64,000 nt of DNA from Haberlea rhodopensis (GCA_907163345.1 CAJQUN010000153.1:62001-126000), one strand, 5' to 3'; positions 33,583 to 45,820 are shown, numbered from the stretch's first letter. Numbers and translations: made by a program. Notes: generated by a model not told the origin, from the sequence alone.

Positions 33583-33805
33583 TCATAGCCGCCATGCTGT
33601 AATGCAAAGGTTAACAACAATTCCAAACAATATATATGTTATGCCGTTAGATAACATGAACGATAATAAGCATGTTAGTATAACAATTTATACACCAATA
33701 TGCACCACATGCATAAACATGCCCAAATGTAAACACCTAGCCAACCATGCTAAGGCTACCCTTCACTCATTCCCGGGTTCTCTAACCTGGCTCTGATACC
33801 ACTAA
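33583..33805 (-). other. E7 leader
   Basis: Untranslated leader between the 5' LTR and gag, about 220 bases, resembling the leaders of E1 and E8 (AGCCAACCATGCTAAGGC words). No open frame is called. Confidence 0.75.
33790..33801 (-). other. E7 primer-binding site
   Basis: Exact TGGTATCAGAGC on the minus strand, 4 bases from the LTR. Confidence 0.9.
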
Positions 33806-34740
33806 TGTAGGACCCTAGTTCCTTAAATGCGGTTTAAAGGCGTAAATAAAATTTTCATGCATAAACGGAGTATAAAAATCGTGTTGATGCCTTGAGCTAT
33901 TAAATTGCAGTGCCAAAATAAAGTTCCAAAAGGGATTAGTTACATTCCCAACCAATGAATGTTAATCCTATAACTTTACACTACTCCTAGAGTAGATACT
34001 ATACAAAAGAATGTTCCTGCTACCAAGAGCACTCCTCACTAGCTCACCGCATCAACTCGCCTTAGCCCGTCCGCCCAAAAGTACCTACAGGAACAACCCC
34101 AAGACCATGAGCATGTATATAAATCATATTCACAATAATATGACTGCGATTCAAATGCATAAACCGTAAATACGATTCACTTCCTGTATTTAATATATTT
34201 ACAAGCTCCATTTGGTTGTCCCTGTACCACAATCATAATCAATGGATTATAAAACCAATAATTTATGTCATGACATGCACTCATTCCATGTATACCAATG
34301 GCCAGTTCCAGACTTATTATATCAGTGGCATAATACCCCTCGCGTTTACATGACAGCGGCATTAATAACCCTCGCTTCGACATATTAGCGGCATAATATC
34401 CCTCGCAACAACATGACAGCGCCATTATCCTTCGCTTCGACATGTTTGCGGCAAATATTCTTCATCGCTATAATATGACAGCGGCAAGTATTCTATCATC
34501 GCTTCGACATGAAGGCGGCAAGTATTCTTCATCACTGGAATATAATCTCGACTCACAATCACATGCAACCATAATGCATATCCAAACCATGTATGCAACC
34601 ATAATGCATAACTAAGACCATGTATGCAACCATAATGCATAACCAATTCAAAGCGTAATAAATACGTTTTACCGTCCGATGCCCGTACGTCTCACTACGT
34701 ACCTTAGTTCCAAAAGTGGAGATGTCGTGTGACTCTATCT
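33806..34740 (-). repeat. E7 5' LTR, piece 1
   Basis: TGTAGGACCCTAG... matches 26978-27920 closely (one base is missing in TGTA-GGACCC). E8 interrupts it at 34740 within TATCT; it resumes at 54658 with CCTTTGTTGCG. Confidence 0.9.
34737..34740. other. Target-site duplication of E8, left copy (right copy 54654-54657)
   Basis: ATCT lies on both sides; the fifth base differs (TATCT and AATCT). Three extra A (34741-34743) lie between the left copy and the LTR start TGTGAGACC. Confidence 0.7.
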
Positions 34741-34743
34741 AAA

Positions 34744-36377
34744 TGTGAGACCCCGTTATCTCAAACATACTAATAGGTGCAATTAAGAGAACTAAACATT
34801 CATATGCATAAATCAGAGTAGTAAGTCGTGTTGATTAACCTGAGATTAAGAGATTATAGTACCAAAAGTTTCAAAAAGGAATTTCACATATTCCTACAAA
34901 AGGTACTACATTATAGTCTTACTCTACTTCATGTAGAAGCTATACAAAAAATTTCTCTAACATGCTAATCCTGTAGAACTCCTTATAGCTCAGCATTTCA
35001 ACCCCGACCCTGGTTCTCATCATCAAAAGCACCTACAAAGACAACCCTCAACACATGAGCATAACATAATTCATATTCAACATAATATGAATGTAAGACG
35101 TAAATGCATAATCATAATACAAAACACTTCCTGTATTTCCATCGCATTTACAACGCCTATTGGTTGTCCCTGTACCACAATTCATAATCAAAACACTATA
35201 TGAATATATGGCTTCACAAATAAATGTCATGACATATCATCTCTTTTTCTTGAGTCAGTCATCATTAGTTATTTTAATGCTTCATCGCTTCATAATCTCA
35301 GAAACAAGCGGTATCTCATCCTCGCTTCTTCGTACAAGCGGTATCTCATCCTCGCCTAGTACGGTATACCCCGTCTCCATGTGCAAGCGAGCCTCCCCCC
35401 TCCCGCTCCACATTTTTAGCGGTCAAGCGTAAGCATTAAAACCTTCACTGTGATCACCCCTGACTCGTGGAATACAACTCTTTATTCCACATCACAATAT
35501 GCAACAACAATGCATAATAACATGTATCATACTCTTAATGCATCACATTGCATTCATTATGTGTCAAATAGACAAACATAAAGTACATGTTACCGTTGGG
35601 ATGCCCGTACGTCGCTTACGTACCTTTCCAAAATATAGTGTGTTGCGGGACTCTATCCCCTGCGCTGTGTAGCTGTCTGTGAAGGCTCTACACAAGTGTA
35701 CAACACAATATTAGATGCCTCATTACAATTCAATATCAAAAATTTAAACAAAATATAACAATTTATATTTTCCACATTCTGGGTCTCTCGATCGATCAGC
35801 CCATCTTTACGATCGATCGAGAAGACGCCTTCAATCAATACCAAGGTTCTGCCTCGCTCGATCGATCGAGATGGAATTCCAATCGATCGAGATGTCCTGT
35901 TCAAGAACACAATTTCCAGAATTTTCGAACACCCATTTTTACACCCTTCGATCTAGCATATAAGATACAACACATGTTTGAACAAATATGCTAAGGGCTA
36001 CAATACACTACCCTGAGTGTATTTATACAAAAGTGATACCCCAACCGCAAACCCTCATGCATCAAAATCGTTCATTTACCTCAGTACTCAACCAAACTTT
36101 CTGAAAAACAGGGCATAATAACTCAGCCCAGAATTCTCGAGCATGCATCTTTACCACACCAAAACTACCACATAACCCGTAGTTCATGCTCAAATAAAAA
36201 TGCTGGTAATTTTACCAAACTACCATGTATGTATTCACATCAAAGGTTTACTCAAAGACTAAGCTAGCATGCTTCAAATCTTCATAATAAAACTCCTACT
36301 CATCATAAAAACAGGGCACTTCCCTTGCCCAGATTTTCGAGGAACACCTTTCACAAACAAAAATCTAACACATAAAG
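34744..36377 (-). repeat. E8 3' LTR, piece 1
   Basis: Matches 52373-54019 of the 5' LTR. It contains CGCT/AGCGG units (35285-35420), the GTACGT/ACGTAC motif (35607-35623) and four GATCGATC-type sites (35788-35890). No gene. Confidence 0.95.
36373..36377. other. Target-site duplication of E9, left copy (right copy 46939-46943)
   Basis: TAAAG on both sides of E9. The uninterrupted E8 5' LTR reads straight across this site (CACATAAAGCATG near 54020). Confidence 0.95.
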
Positions 36378-37475
36378 TGTTAGTTCCGGACCTTATCGAT
36401 GAGATTTTAAAGATGACAAAACATTTCAGACCGGATCGAGTGAAATCAGACTGACCAGATCGATCGCCCAAAACAGATCAAGCTGATAAGATGACAAATC
36501 ATATCAGACCGGATCTATGGATTTCAGACTGACTTTATCAAAGCTTCAGATCGATTCAATCTTTATCAGATCAGAGCAGTCAAGGATACATAAAGAATGG
36601 CTCCTCAGTCCGAATCATTAACGGCTATTTATTGTAGCATTTAATGTCGTAATTAATGCTACAAAGGACCAAAGATTGAAGATTGCCATAAAAGGTAAGA
36701 AGACAAAGAAGAGCCTATCTGACAGTCGTCGAAAGTATGAACCAGAACGGCAAGTATCCTGAAGAAGAAGACTGTAGCTTACTCAGAGCTCAAGCAGAGT
36801 CAAAGTTGCACATTAAGGGAAATAATGTCGTTGGTACTTACAACTATAAAAGGATGCAACAAAAGGAATATAGGTGACTCTCGCTGATCAATTGAAAAAC
36901 GCACAAGAAAGCAAAACATCACAAGCTTACAAGCTCAGAAGCTCTCGAGCTGAAATTATTCTTAAGCACGATTACTTTGTAACATTTGATCGTTTAGGAT
37001 CACTGTGCGCATCTTGTGTATTCTGTGTTGAAAAATAGAAGTGAGAAACATATTGTAACTGTCAGACAGAGTGTGTCTGAGCAGATCGAGTGACTAAGAG
37101 TTTCAGACTGGTAGTGAGGTAAATCCAGCCTGAATCGGGTTTGTACAACAGGATTGTATAAATCAAAGTCTTCTAGTATAAACCTTCCTTAATTGGAAGA
37201 AGGGGAGACGTAGAAGGATTACACCACCTTCGAACTTCCAGAAACATATCCTGTGTATTATCTTTCTGCACTTGTTCTTTCATACTAGCTATCGAGCCGT
37301 TCTTACATATACAAGAACAGACCGTTCCGCACTTATACTTTCAGTGGTCTGTTCTGTACAAGAGTTGATTAAGAAACAGATTTCTTTCACTAATCCGAAA
37401 GAAATCACAAGGGATTAATTTTTACAAGGAGTGTTCATTCACCCCCCCTCTAAACACTCCGAACCGATCCTAACA
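36378..37475 (+). repeat. E9 5' LTR
   Basis: TGTTAGTTCCGG...ACCGATCCTAACA. It contains one GATCGATC site (36460-36467), many GACCGG/GACCGATC words and a TATA box at 36845-36852. Confidence 0.95.
36845..36852 (+). promoter_or_regulatory. TATA box of E9 5' LTR (copy at 46306-46313)
   Basis: TATAAAAG in the context ACTATAAAAGGATGC, about 470 bases into the LTR and conserved in both copies. Confidence 0.75.
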
Positions 37476-37477
37476 AG

Positions 37478-37489
37478 TGGTATCAGAGC
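37478..37489 (+). other. E9 primer-binding site
   Basis: TGGTATCAGAGC lies two bases after the 5' LTR end (initiator-Met tRNA). Confidence 0.95.
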
Positions 37490-37524
37490 AGGTCATCTTA
37501 ATCATCACTAAATCACTCGAGCTG

Positions 37525-39477
37525 ATGGCATCATTCAACAAAATTCCTATGTTCTCAAAAGAAGACTATGATGACTGGAGAATCAGAATGCAAGCTCATC
37601 TGGCAGCTCAGGATGACGATATGTGGTTCGTCATCACTGATGGACCAATGAAGATTCTAAAAATAAATACAGCAGTCGCCATTACTGGTGGTGAACCACA
37701 AATGGTAGAGAAAGACAGATCCCTCTGGACGAATGAGGAAAGAAAGAAGGCAAATCTCGACAACGTTGCCAAAGACATATTGTTCAAGACATTGGACAAG
37801 AATATGTTCAGCAAAATCAAAATGTGCTCTACTGCCAAAGAAATTTGGGAGAAGATAGCACAGCTATACGAAGGCAACGACCAGACCAAAGAAAACAAGC
37901 TGACTGTTGCTCTTCAAAGATTTGAGGGCATAAAGATGAAGAGTGGAGAAACTCTAAATGAGTTTGATGAAAGAGTCACTGGCATCATAAATGAACTGAA
38001 TGGTCTGGGGAAGGAATATTCTAACAGAGAGATCGCTCTGAAAGTTATGAGAGCTCTGCCAAAGGAATGGGATGTTAAGACCATTGCCATGAGGGAATCA
38101 AATGATCTTAACAAGGTTGAACTTCATGATCTATTTGCAGATCTTAAGGCCTATGAGTTTGAACTAATAAGCAGAGGTGAAGCAGAGCCATTCATGTCTC
38201 AACCAAACAAGGCCCTGGCAGCCATTCCAGACCAGATCGCCTCAACATCAGACCGATCCGCTGAACAGATAAGTAATGATGCTATGTCATTATTTATCAA
38301 GAAATTCGGTAAATTCATGTCTAAGAATAAGAGGAACTTCAAACCCTCTCATCATTATAAATCAAGAAAAGATGATGCTGTTAACGATCAGGCTTGCTAC
38401 AATTGTGGTAAGACCGAACATTTTATTGCAGATTGCACCAGACCGAAGAAAGAAGAACGGAAAGAGAAGCATCATGATGATAGGAAGAAGAAGCACTACA
38501 AAGACCGCAAGAATCATGGAAAATCCCAAAAAGTCCTAGTAGCTGAAGAGGGAAACAACAAATGGGCTCAGACAGACTCAGACTCGGAAAGCTCTGAATA
38601 TTCTTCCAGCGAAAGCGAAGAAGATATTCAATGTCTTATGGCAGACGAAGAGATGAGTCAGACAGACGAGGTATATGATCTTGACTCAAATGAATTTACA
38701 CGAGAAGAGCTCATGTCCGCACTGCAAGACATGACTAATGATTATAGGATCTTAGCTGAATCATTTGAGAAAAATAAAGCTAAAGCCAGTAATCAAATAG
38801 ATGAGCACAATAAACCAAGCTGCTCTGAGCAGGGTGAGTGCAATAATCTAAAGATCGAGCTGAATAAGCTGAAAATCTCCTATGATCAGCTCCATGAAGA
38901 AAATAAGAGAATTAGCACACAAAATGCTAAGCTTTCTCATATATTCAAAACATGGACAAAATCCAGAATATCTTTGGAAGAATTACAAGAGGTTCAAAGA
39001 AACGTCGGTGATTTCACCGGCATAGGCTTTGACACCAAAGAATGCACCAAAGATGAATCTGAGCTGCTGCTGGTAAAGAACCAAGTCAAACAAATGACAT
39101 TTGTTAAATCCAGCACAGTATATGAGACTGAAGCACCTAAAATTCAAACGGGAGTCTCTTACGTGAATCAAAATCTGAGAAAAGGGATTGGTTATGTTGA
39201 CCAAGCCAAAGAAAAGGCACCAGCAAGATTTGCGTCTATCAGACCAAATCCAAAGGTGCAAGATCTGAGGCAAGGAAGACAATACAATTACTATAATTCA
39301 AAACCGATTCAACGAAGATATAGACTACCTTATGAGAATCAAAGGCTTCCACAGCGCACACATTATCACACACAACATCGAAACAGACCAGCACACAGCA
39401 CACCTTACACACACAAGCCATTGAAGCTGATACAGGTGTGGGTTCCCAAAGGGCTAATTCGTTCTGGACCCAAATAG
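37525..39477 (+). CDS. E9 gag
   Basis: A 650-codon frame starts at the ATG at 37525 (MASFNKIPMFSKEDYDDW). The open frame extends 16 codons upstream into the primer site, which is not coding. The copia gag domain covers about residues 1-225 (W at YDDWRIRMQAHL, KEIWEKIAQLYEG, GETLNEFDERVTGIINEL). One zinc knuckle CYNCGKTEHFIADC is at residues 291-304, then Lys/Arg-rich and acidic Ser/Glu stretches and a likely coiled coil (about 440-500). It should assemble particles and bind element RNA. It ends at TAG (39475) after GPK, just before DWVPT in the same phase, so it may be an early stop in a longer gag. This is the most intact gene in the window. Confidence 0.85.
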   Translation: MASFNKIPMFSKEDYDDWRIRMQAHLAAQDDDMWFVITDGPMKILKINTAVAITGGEPQMVEKDRSLWTNEERKKANLDNVAKDILFKTLDKNMFSKIKMCSTAKEIWEKIAQLYEGNDQTKENKLTVALQRFEGIKMKSGETLNEFDERVTGIINELNGLGKEYSNREIALKVMRALPKEWDVKTIAMRESNDLNKVELHDLFADLKAYEFELISRGEAEPFMSQPNKALAAIPDQIASTSDRSAEQISNDAMSLFIKKFGKFMSKNKRNFKPSHHYKSRKDDAVNDQACYNCGKTEHFIADCTRPKKEERKEKHHDDRKKKHYKDRKNHGKSQKVLVAEEGNNKWAQTDSDSESSEYSSSESEEDIQCLMADEEMSQTDEVYDLDSNEFTREELMSALQDMTNDYRILAESFEKNKAKASNQIDEHNKPSCSEQGECNNLKIELNKLKISYDQLHEENKRISTQNAKLSHIFKTWTKSRISLEELQEVQRNVGDFTGIGFDTKECTKDESELLLVKNQVKQMTFVKSSTVYETEAPKIQTGVSYVNQNLRKGIGYVDQAKEKAPARFASIRPNPKVQDLRQGRQYNYYNSKPIQRRYRLPYENQRLPQRTHYHTQHRNRPAHSTPYTHKPLKLIQVWVPKGLIRSGPK

Positions 39478-39536
39478 GATTGGGTACCAACAATAATTAT
39501 ATTTGATGACAGGTACCGAAGAAACTCGCATCAGAC

Positions 39537-40496
39537 TGGTATTTGGACAGTGGGTGTTCTCGTCACATGACTGGAAACATCGAGCTGCTGTCTGAAGTCA
39601 CAGAATGTACTGGACCCAAGATTATCTTCGGAGATAACTCAAAGGATAAGACCGTGGGCAAGGGTAAGATTGTCCATGGTAACATTATTATCAATGATGT
39701 GCTGTTAGTTGAAAATCTGTGCTATAATCTGATTAGTATAAGTCAACTCTGTGATAATGGTTATGCTGTAGAATTTCACAAACACACTTGCACTGTTAAA
39801 TCATCAGACGGTATAACCATGCTTGTAGGAATCAGGAATGGAAATACATATAAGATTAACTGGAATCATGCTCAACCTGATAATCCTACTTGCTTCATCG
39901 CTAACAATGTTAATAAACATTGGCTGTGGCATAAGCGCTTGAATCATATAAACTTTAAGACTATTTCCAGCCTGTGTAAACATGATTTAGTTATCGGTCT
40001 ACCCAAGATCGATTTTGCTAAGGATAAGATCTGCGAAGCTTGCCAAATGGGCAAACAGATCAGATCATCCTTCAAAAACAAGAATGCCAAATCCTCCTCC
40101 CGTTGTTTAGAACTATTGCACATGGACTTGTTTGGTCCTATACCAATAACAAGTTTAGGGGGAATGCGGTATACTCTTGTTGTTATTGATGATTACTTAC
40201 GCTTTACATGGACTATATTTTTAAGCAGTAAAGATCAGACCGGTCCGAAGTTGATCAAGCTGCTGAAACGCACTCAGAATGAGAAATCATCCAGCATAGA
40301 CAGGATTCGCAGTGACAAAGGCACTGAATTTTCAAATCAGAATCTTGAATCCTTTCTAGAAGATCATGGAATCAAGCATGAGTTTTCAGCCGCTCGAACT
40401 CCTCAACAGAATGGAGTTGCAGAACGAAGAAACAGAACGCTCAAGGAAGCAGCAAGAACAATGCTTGCTGATTCTGGTATTTCGCAAAAGTTCTAG
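39537..40496 (+). pseudogene. E9 protease and integrase
   Basis: This frame differs in phase from gag. It opens with WYLDSGCSRHMTG, the copia protease active site and its usual end of spacer. It continues through the pre-integrase domain (LWHKRLNHINFKTISSLC, then CEACQMGKQIRSSF) into the integrase core: D in LLHMDLFGPIP, D in IRSDKGTEFSN, E in NGVAERRNRTLKEAARTM. A TAG at 40494 falls where a Trp is usual (after ISQKF), splitting the polyprotein; the same phase continues beyond it. Confidence 0.9.
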
Positions 40497-41738
40497 GCAG
40501 AAGCTGTAAACACTGCTTGCTACACTCAAAATCGGTCTATGATCAACAAGAAGCTGAACCTTACTCCATATGAAATATGGACTGGTAACAGACCATCTAT
40601 TTCTCACTTTCATGTTTTTGGCTGCAAATGCTTCGTTCATAACAATGGTAAGAATCATCTTACAGCATTTGAAGCTAAGTCAGATAATGGAATATTCTTG
40701 GGATATTCATCAACTAGTAAAGCTTATAGAATTTTCAATAATCGTACCTTAACTGTAGAAGAATCTGTTCATGTAGTTTTTGATGAATCTTTATGTGTTG
40801 AGGGCAACAAAGAATCAATTCAAAATCAGATGGAAAATATCCATCTCGAAGCTAACAGTGATGATGAGATTGTAGCTAACAGGTCAAGAGACAATCCACC
40901 AGAACCAGAAGTACCAGACAGACCGGATCAAGGCATTGAAGCTTATTCAGATCGAGCTGATCCGGATATTCTTCACTCAAATGTTAAAGCAGATGCTGAT
41001 CATGCTGCTACTACTCATCCGACCGGACCAGACAATCCAGAGTCAAGCTATCGATGGACTAAGAAGCATCCACCTAATCTAGTGATTGGTAGTCCCTCTG
41101 CACCGATCAGAACCAGAGGACAGATGATGGATGAATTCACACATGCTGCTTTCATATCAACTCTGGAACCTAAGAAGATCGATGAAGCTCTGACTGATTT
41201 CAACTGGATTAAGGCCATGCAAGAAGAGCTAAATCAATTCGAACAAAATCAAGTTTGGAGTCTAACCCCCAGACCAAGCGATCTGCCTGTTATTGGAACC
41301 AGATGGGTCTTCAGAAATAAGCTGGACGCAGATGGAACTGTGGTTAGAAACAAAGCCAGACTGGTGGCACAAGGATTCAGACAAGAAGAAGGAATCGACT
41401 TTGATGAATCATTTGCACCAGTCGCCAGACTTGAAGCTATCCGAATCTTTCTTGCATATGCTGCCTTTAAAGACTTCAAAGTATATCAGATGGACGTCAA
41501 GAGCGCTTTTCTTAATGGAAAGCTTCAGGAAGAAGTCTACATTGAGCAACCACCTGGATTTCAGAACCATTTGTATCCCAATCATGTGTATCTACTGAAT
41601 AAAGCAGTGTATGGTCTGAAACAAGCTCCAAGAGCCTGGTATGACACTCTATCTCAATTTCTGCTGAACCATGATTTTCAGATCGGCTCAGTAGATAAAA
41701 CTCTCTTTAAATTTATTAAGGGGGAACATACCTATTAG
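40497..41738 (+). pseudogene. E9 integrase tail and reverse transcriptase (N-terminal)
   Basis: Same phase as the preceding piece after its stop. It starts with the end of the integrase region (YEIWTGNRPSISHFHVFGCK, FLGYSSTSKAYRIFN), then a spacer rich in Asp/Glu/Pro. RT begins about 41200: WIKAMQEELNQFEQNQVW, TRWVFRNKLDADGTVVRNK, EGIDFDESFAPVARLEAI, YQMDVKSAFLNG, YGLKQAPRAWYDTL. Phase is lost at about 41735 (one-base slip); the YVDD catalytic box is still readable in the next phase at about 41750-41761. Confidence 0.9.
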
Positions 41739-42659
41739 TTCAGATTTACGTTGATGACATAATCTTTGGGTCAACTAACCCCAAATTGTGCGAGAAATTT
41801 TCTAAGTTAATGCAGGGACAGTTTGAGATGAGCATGATGTGAGAACTTTCATTCTTTTGGGTCTCCAAGTAAAACAGCTCAACAATGGTATTTTCATCAA
41901 CCAGACCAAGTATACCAAAGAGCTCCTCAAGAGATTTGGAATGGAAACATGCTCAACTGCATCAACTCCAATGAGTCCAACAATCAAGTTAGACAAAGAT
42001 GAAGGGGGAACGGCAGTTGAAGTAACCATGTATAGAGGACTAATCGGATCGCTATTGTATCTTACAGCGAGCCGGCCTGATATTATGTTCTCAGTCTGTA
42101 TGTGCGCCAGATTTCAGTCAGAACCAAAGTAATCACACTTTATTGCTGCCAAGCGTATTCTGAAATACTTAAAAGGATCTCAGAACGTTGGTCTTTGGTA
42201 CTCCAAAGATTCAAACTTCAGCTTGATCGGATATTCAGACGCAGACTACGCTGCGTGTAAGATTGATCGTAAAAGCACCAGTGGAACATGTCAATTTCTA
42301 GGTGAAAGATTGATCTCTTGGTTCAGTAAAAAAGCAGACATCAATTGCCACATCTACAGCTGAAGCAGAGTATCTAGCCGCTGGAAGCTGTTGCGCTCAA
42401 ATGCTCTGGATTCGACACCAGCTCAAAGACTATGGCATCCAAGCTGTTGACTCTCCGATATTTTGCGACAACACAAGTGCAATCGCTATAACGTATAATC
42501 CAGTTCTGCACTCTCGAACAAAGCATATTGATATACGACATCATTTTATTCGAGATCATGTTGGCAAAAAGGAAATTCGGATCGAGCACATCTCAACAGA
42601 ACAGTAAGCAGCAGACATCTTCACCAAACCTGCTCCCAGAGGCTAAGTTTAATTATTTC
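41739..42659 (+). pseudogene. E9 RT C-terminal part and RNase H
   Basis: Pieces in several phases: YVDD at 41750; LLKRFGMETCSTASTPMSP and YRGLIGSLLYLTASRPDIMF in 41839-42132; the RNase H region with SDADYAACKIDRKSTSG near 42235 and DNTSAIAITYNPVLHSRTK near 42467. The end reads ADIFTKP, the usual close of copia pol. At least three breaks are visible (after 41829, near 42130 and near 42337). Confidence 0.85.
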
Positions 42660-43076
42660 CGTCAAATTCTTGGTTTAATTGACTTATCTTAATAGTTTAG
42701 ATGTTTTCTTACTTTCGCTCTTAAAGATTTTTGTTGCCACATATCGATAATACAATGTTCAGAAAGACATAGACCGGTCCGAACTTTCAGACCGATCCAT
42801 GTCAATCTGATGTTATCCTATGATCTGTCTGGTCAATAATTTTTTTTTACAAAATCAGCCCGGACTGATCGCATTTTAACCGCCTTATCTATCTGTTATC
42901 CTGACCGTTTATTTTGAATTTCTTTTTATCAGTCTTCGAGATAAAGACACAGTGTCTTCTCTCTCCTATTTAGCGGGCTGAACATTTCATCTCCTTTCAC
43001 TTTTTACAACTTACCGCTATCTGTTTTCTTATTCTCTCACTTTCCTAAATCTTCGCACTCTTTTACCTTCATTCCA
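42660..43076 (+). other. E9 spacer between pol and the extra 3' gene
   Basis: About 420 non-coding bases with several GACCGGTCCG/GACCGATCC words, a T-rich tract (42838-42850) and CT-rich sequence just before the ATG at 43077. A subgenomic promoter or splice acceptor could lie here; none can be called. Confidence 0.6.
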
Positions 43077-45598
43077 ATGGCTACCATTACTCACAACTCT
43101 CTCTCCGTTGAGTTTAATGACATTTACAGGGCAGAAGATGCAGAGATGGTGTCCATCTTCCGAGCTTTGGAATCATCTGGCCTGAGGAACTTTCTGGAGT
43201 GCGGCACAGTTGTTTATGAATCTGAAATCCGCGAACTATTTGCCAATGCCGTCTCCCAGAAGACATCAATATCCACTACTGTCAAGGGCAAATCATTTGA
43301 GATCTCGCCGATGACGCTGGCCAAAACCTTTGGCCTCCCCAATTCCGGACTGACAGAATTTGGACAGATTCCTCAAGCGTCACTCTCAGCTCTTCAAGGG
43401 AAGATTTCTATTTTTGGCCACCGCCTGCAACCCTCGTTTAAGAAGGAAATGCTTTTTCATTTCCAGGTGCTGTGCGAAATCGTTGGCAAACCTCTTTTGG
43501 GCAAAGCAGGAAGTTTTGACGCTGTAACCAGCAGAGAAGTTCAGGGCTATGGCGGCTATTGTATCCGGAAAGAAGATGAACTGGTCCGTGATTCTTTTTG
43601 GAGTTCTGATGGAAACAGTGATTGCATCAAAACAGGCCGTATGCTTTGCTGTTCCTCTCAGCAAGCTACTGGAGTCCTTAGACAATCGAGCTGGGAAAGC
43701 AGTCCGCTCTCAGTCCCTTCAAGATTCTAAACTCCAAAGGGCTCGCACTGCTGAAGTCCAAGAGTGCTCCGCCTACTTCTACTACTCCGGCTGCAGTCAA
43801 GATTGAGAAGGGCGAAGAACAAGCTGTTGCGCGCAAACCTCGGGTCAAGCGAAAGCTAACCATCCAGACTGATTCTGAAGAAACTCAGTCTGCTCCCTCG
43901 CCACCAACCAAGCCACTTCCCAAAAAGCCAAGAACCCAGATTACCAAACCAAAAGCCTTACCCATATTGCCACCAACTAAAGCCACCCCTGAACCCCAAC
44001 TTTCCACCCAACCTTCACAAGCTTCAACCCCTGCACCCAAAGTCACCGTTAGACTTCCCTCTGCCATTCCCGTGGTCAAAGGGATAGTTATCTCTGAGTT
44101 GGGAGATTATACCCAATCAGGGATCAAGTCCCCTTCCTCCACCGGTAAGGGAAAAGCCATTCTCTCCGAACCCCTCTCCTCTAAACCCAAATCTGCAGCG
44201 CAGACAGCCATCGACATTGCTATGGAGGATGTTGATGAGAAGGTGAAGGCACTCATTGTGGTCTTTGATGAATACGTCCAGTACCGGACTATCAACCACA
44301 TTGAGATGTTCTTCGGAAAGTTGAGCAGACTGAAGAAGATGGAAGAGGAAGTTCTGAAAGGAATAGAGACCGATGATGTTCGGCTTGCCGTGCAGCGCAA
44401 AGAGCTATTTACGGCAATTCAAAGATTCAGACTGACCACTCAGCTCCTAGCTGCTAAGAAAAAGAACTTCGATCCAAATGCTCCAACTGCCAGAGATGAT
44501 GGGGCTGTTATTGCTCAATTAGAGATGGATGTTCATGCTCTTCACTTAGCTGTCCGTTTTCAACGACAGAAGATCAGTGTATCCACTCCAGCAACCAGCC
44601 CGAATCATCTTCTGCAAGCAAATATCTGGCAGAATCTTTCGTTGAGGTTCTTCCCTCTGGGGCAGCAGCCCAGACTGAAGATCAGCCAGCAGCGCAGCCT
44701 GCAGAACCAGCCGCAGATCAGACTGCAGATCAAGCAGCAGCTCAGACTGCAGAGCTAGTACCAGATCAGCCAGCAGATCAGACAGCGGAGCAGCCATTGC
44801 CTAATGCTCCGTCTGCTACAGATGATGAACCATTGAATGTGTTGTTGGACTCTCCCACAACATCTATTCCTTTGGGGTCATCAGCCTCCCATGCACAAAT
44901 CAGTCCAACCGCAGCACTTGCAACAATTGACACACCAGACTTCGTCGATCCGGATTTAGTGGTGTCTACAGTTGTTGCAGCTTTACAAATTGAGGAGCCT
45001 CTCAGTCCCAGCACTCCTCCGGGACAATCAGATGAAGATCTGGCCTTCATTTAAGAATTTTCTTCGGATTTGGTCACCCTGATCCGATCCGAAAGTCATC
45101 AGGCTGCCATATCTTCCATTATGCCGATTGCTTGAAGACGATGATCCTGCACTATCATCAGATCACTCTCCCAGCCGGCTATCTGATGCACCTCCATCAC
45201 TGGCACGGACTCTCCAGCATTTCTCTGACAACTGCATGTCACTCTCTCAACGTGTTCTAGAAGTTCATCAAGGTCAGAGGCTTACAGCTTTGGACTTTGA
45301 TTCATTCAAAGAGAAGATGACAGCCAGTATAAGTAGCCTTCAGCGAGGACTGAATGATCTGTTTTCTCAGCAAGCCACTTATAAGAACAGCCTGAGAAAA
45401 GAGCAGATCGAGCTGGCCACTGAAGTCCGAGCATCTGTTGCCAATTCCCTCCGCGCTCAAGACGTTCGTCTTGACGCTATCAGCGCGCAGCTCGCACAAG
45501 TTGTTGATTTTATTCAAGAGATTGCTGCTGACAAACAGGGGGAAAAGAAGAAAGACTTCAAGCCGCCTCAAACTTCAAGAAAATATCAGTCTCGTTGA
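43077..45598 (+). pseudogene. E9 extra 3' gene (envelope-like position), broken
   Basis: About 2.5 kb after pol, where SIRE elements carry an envelope-like frame. It starts at the ATG at 43077. Residues to about 150 form a folded-looking domain (FRALESSGLRNFLECGTVV, FEISPMTLAKTFGLPNSG). The phase shifts near 43545, and again near 43720 into a Pro/Lys/Thr-rich region (43967-44200), a helical segment (FDEYVQYRTINHIEMFFGKL) and, in another phase, an Ala-Asp-Gln-Thr repeat (44690-44790). It ends with a likely coiled coil (45128-45598; TALDFDSFKEKMTASISSLQ) and a basic tail. I see no clear transmembrane segment or signal peptide. Its function is unknown to me. Confidence 0.65.
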
Positions 45599-45820
45599 TT
45601 AAATTTTTAGACTGACTGTATGCAAGATTTTTTATCAATAAAAATCTTTCTTTATTAAGTCCTTGTTCATTTATTTTGAACTTTAATAAAGGCTTAATCG
45701 ATCAAACTTAATAATGTTCATTTATTTTGAACAAAGAAGAAGTAATCGATCCGAAAGTTTTCGCTTCAGAGTTCTTATCAGACTAGTTAAACAGACTTAG
45801 AAGCTAGGTTTTGTCATCAT

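Noticed and set aside
33790..33801. tRNA gene fragments at the TGGTATCAGAGC sites
   Set aside because: Only the primer complement is present, next to an LTR in each case. No tRNA fold.
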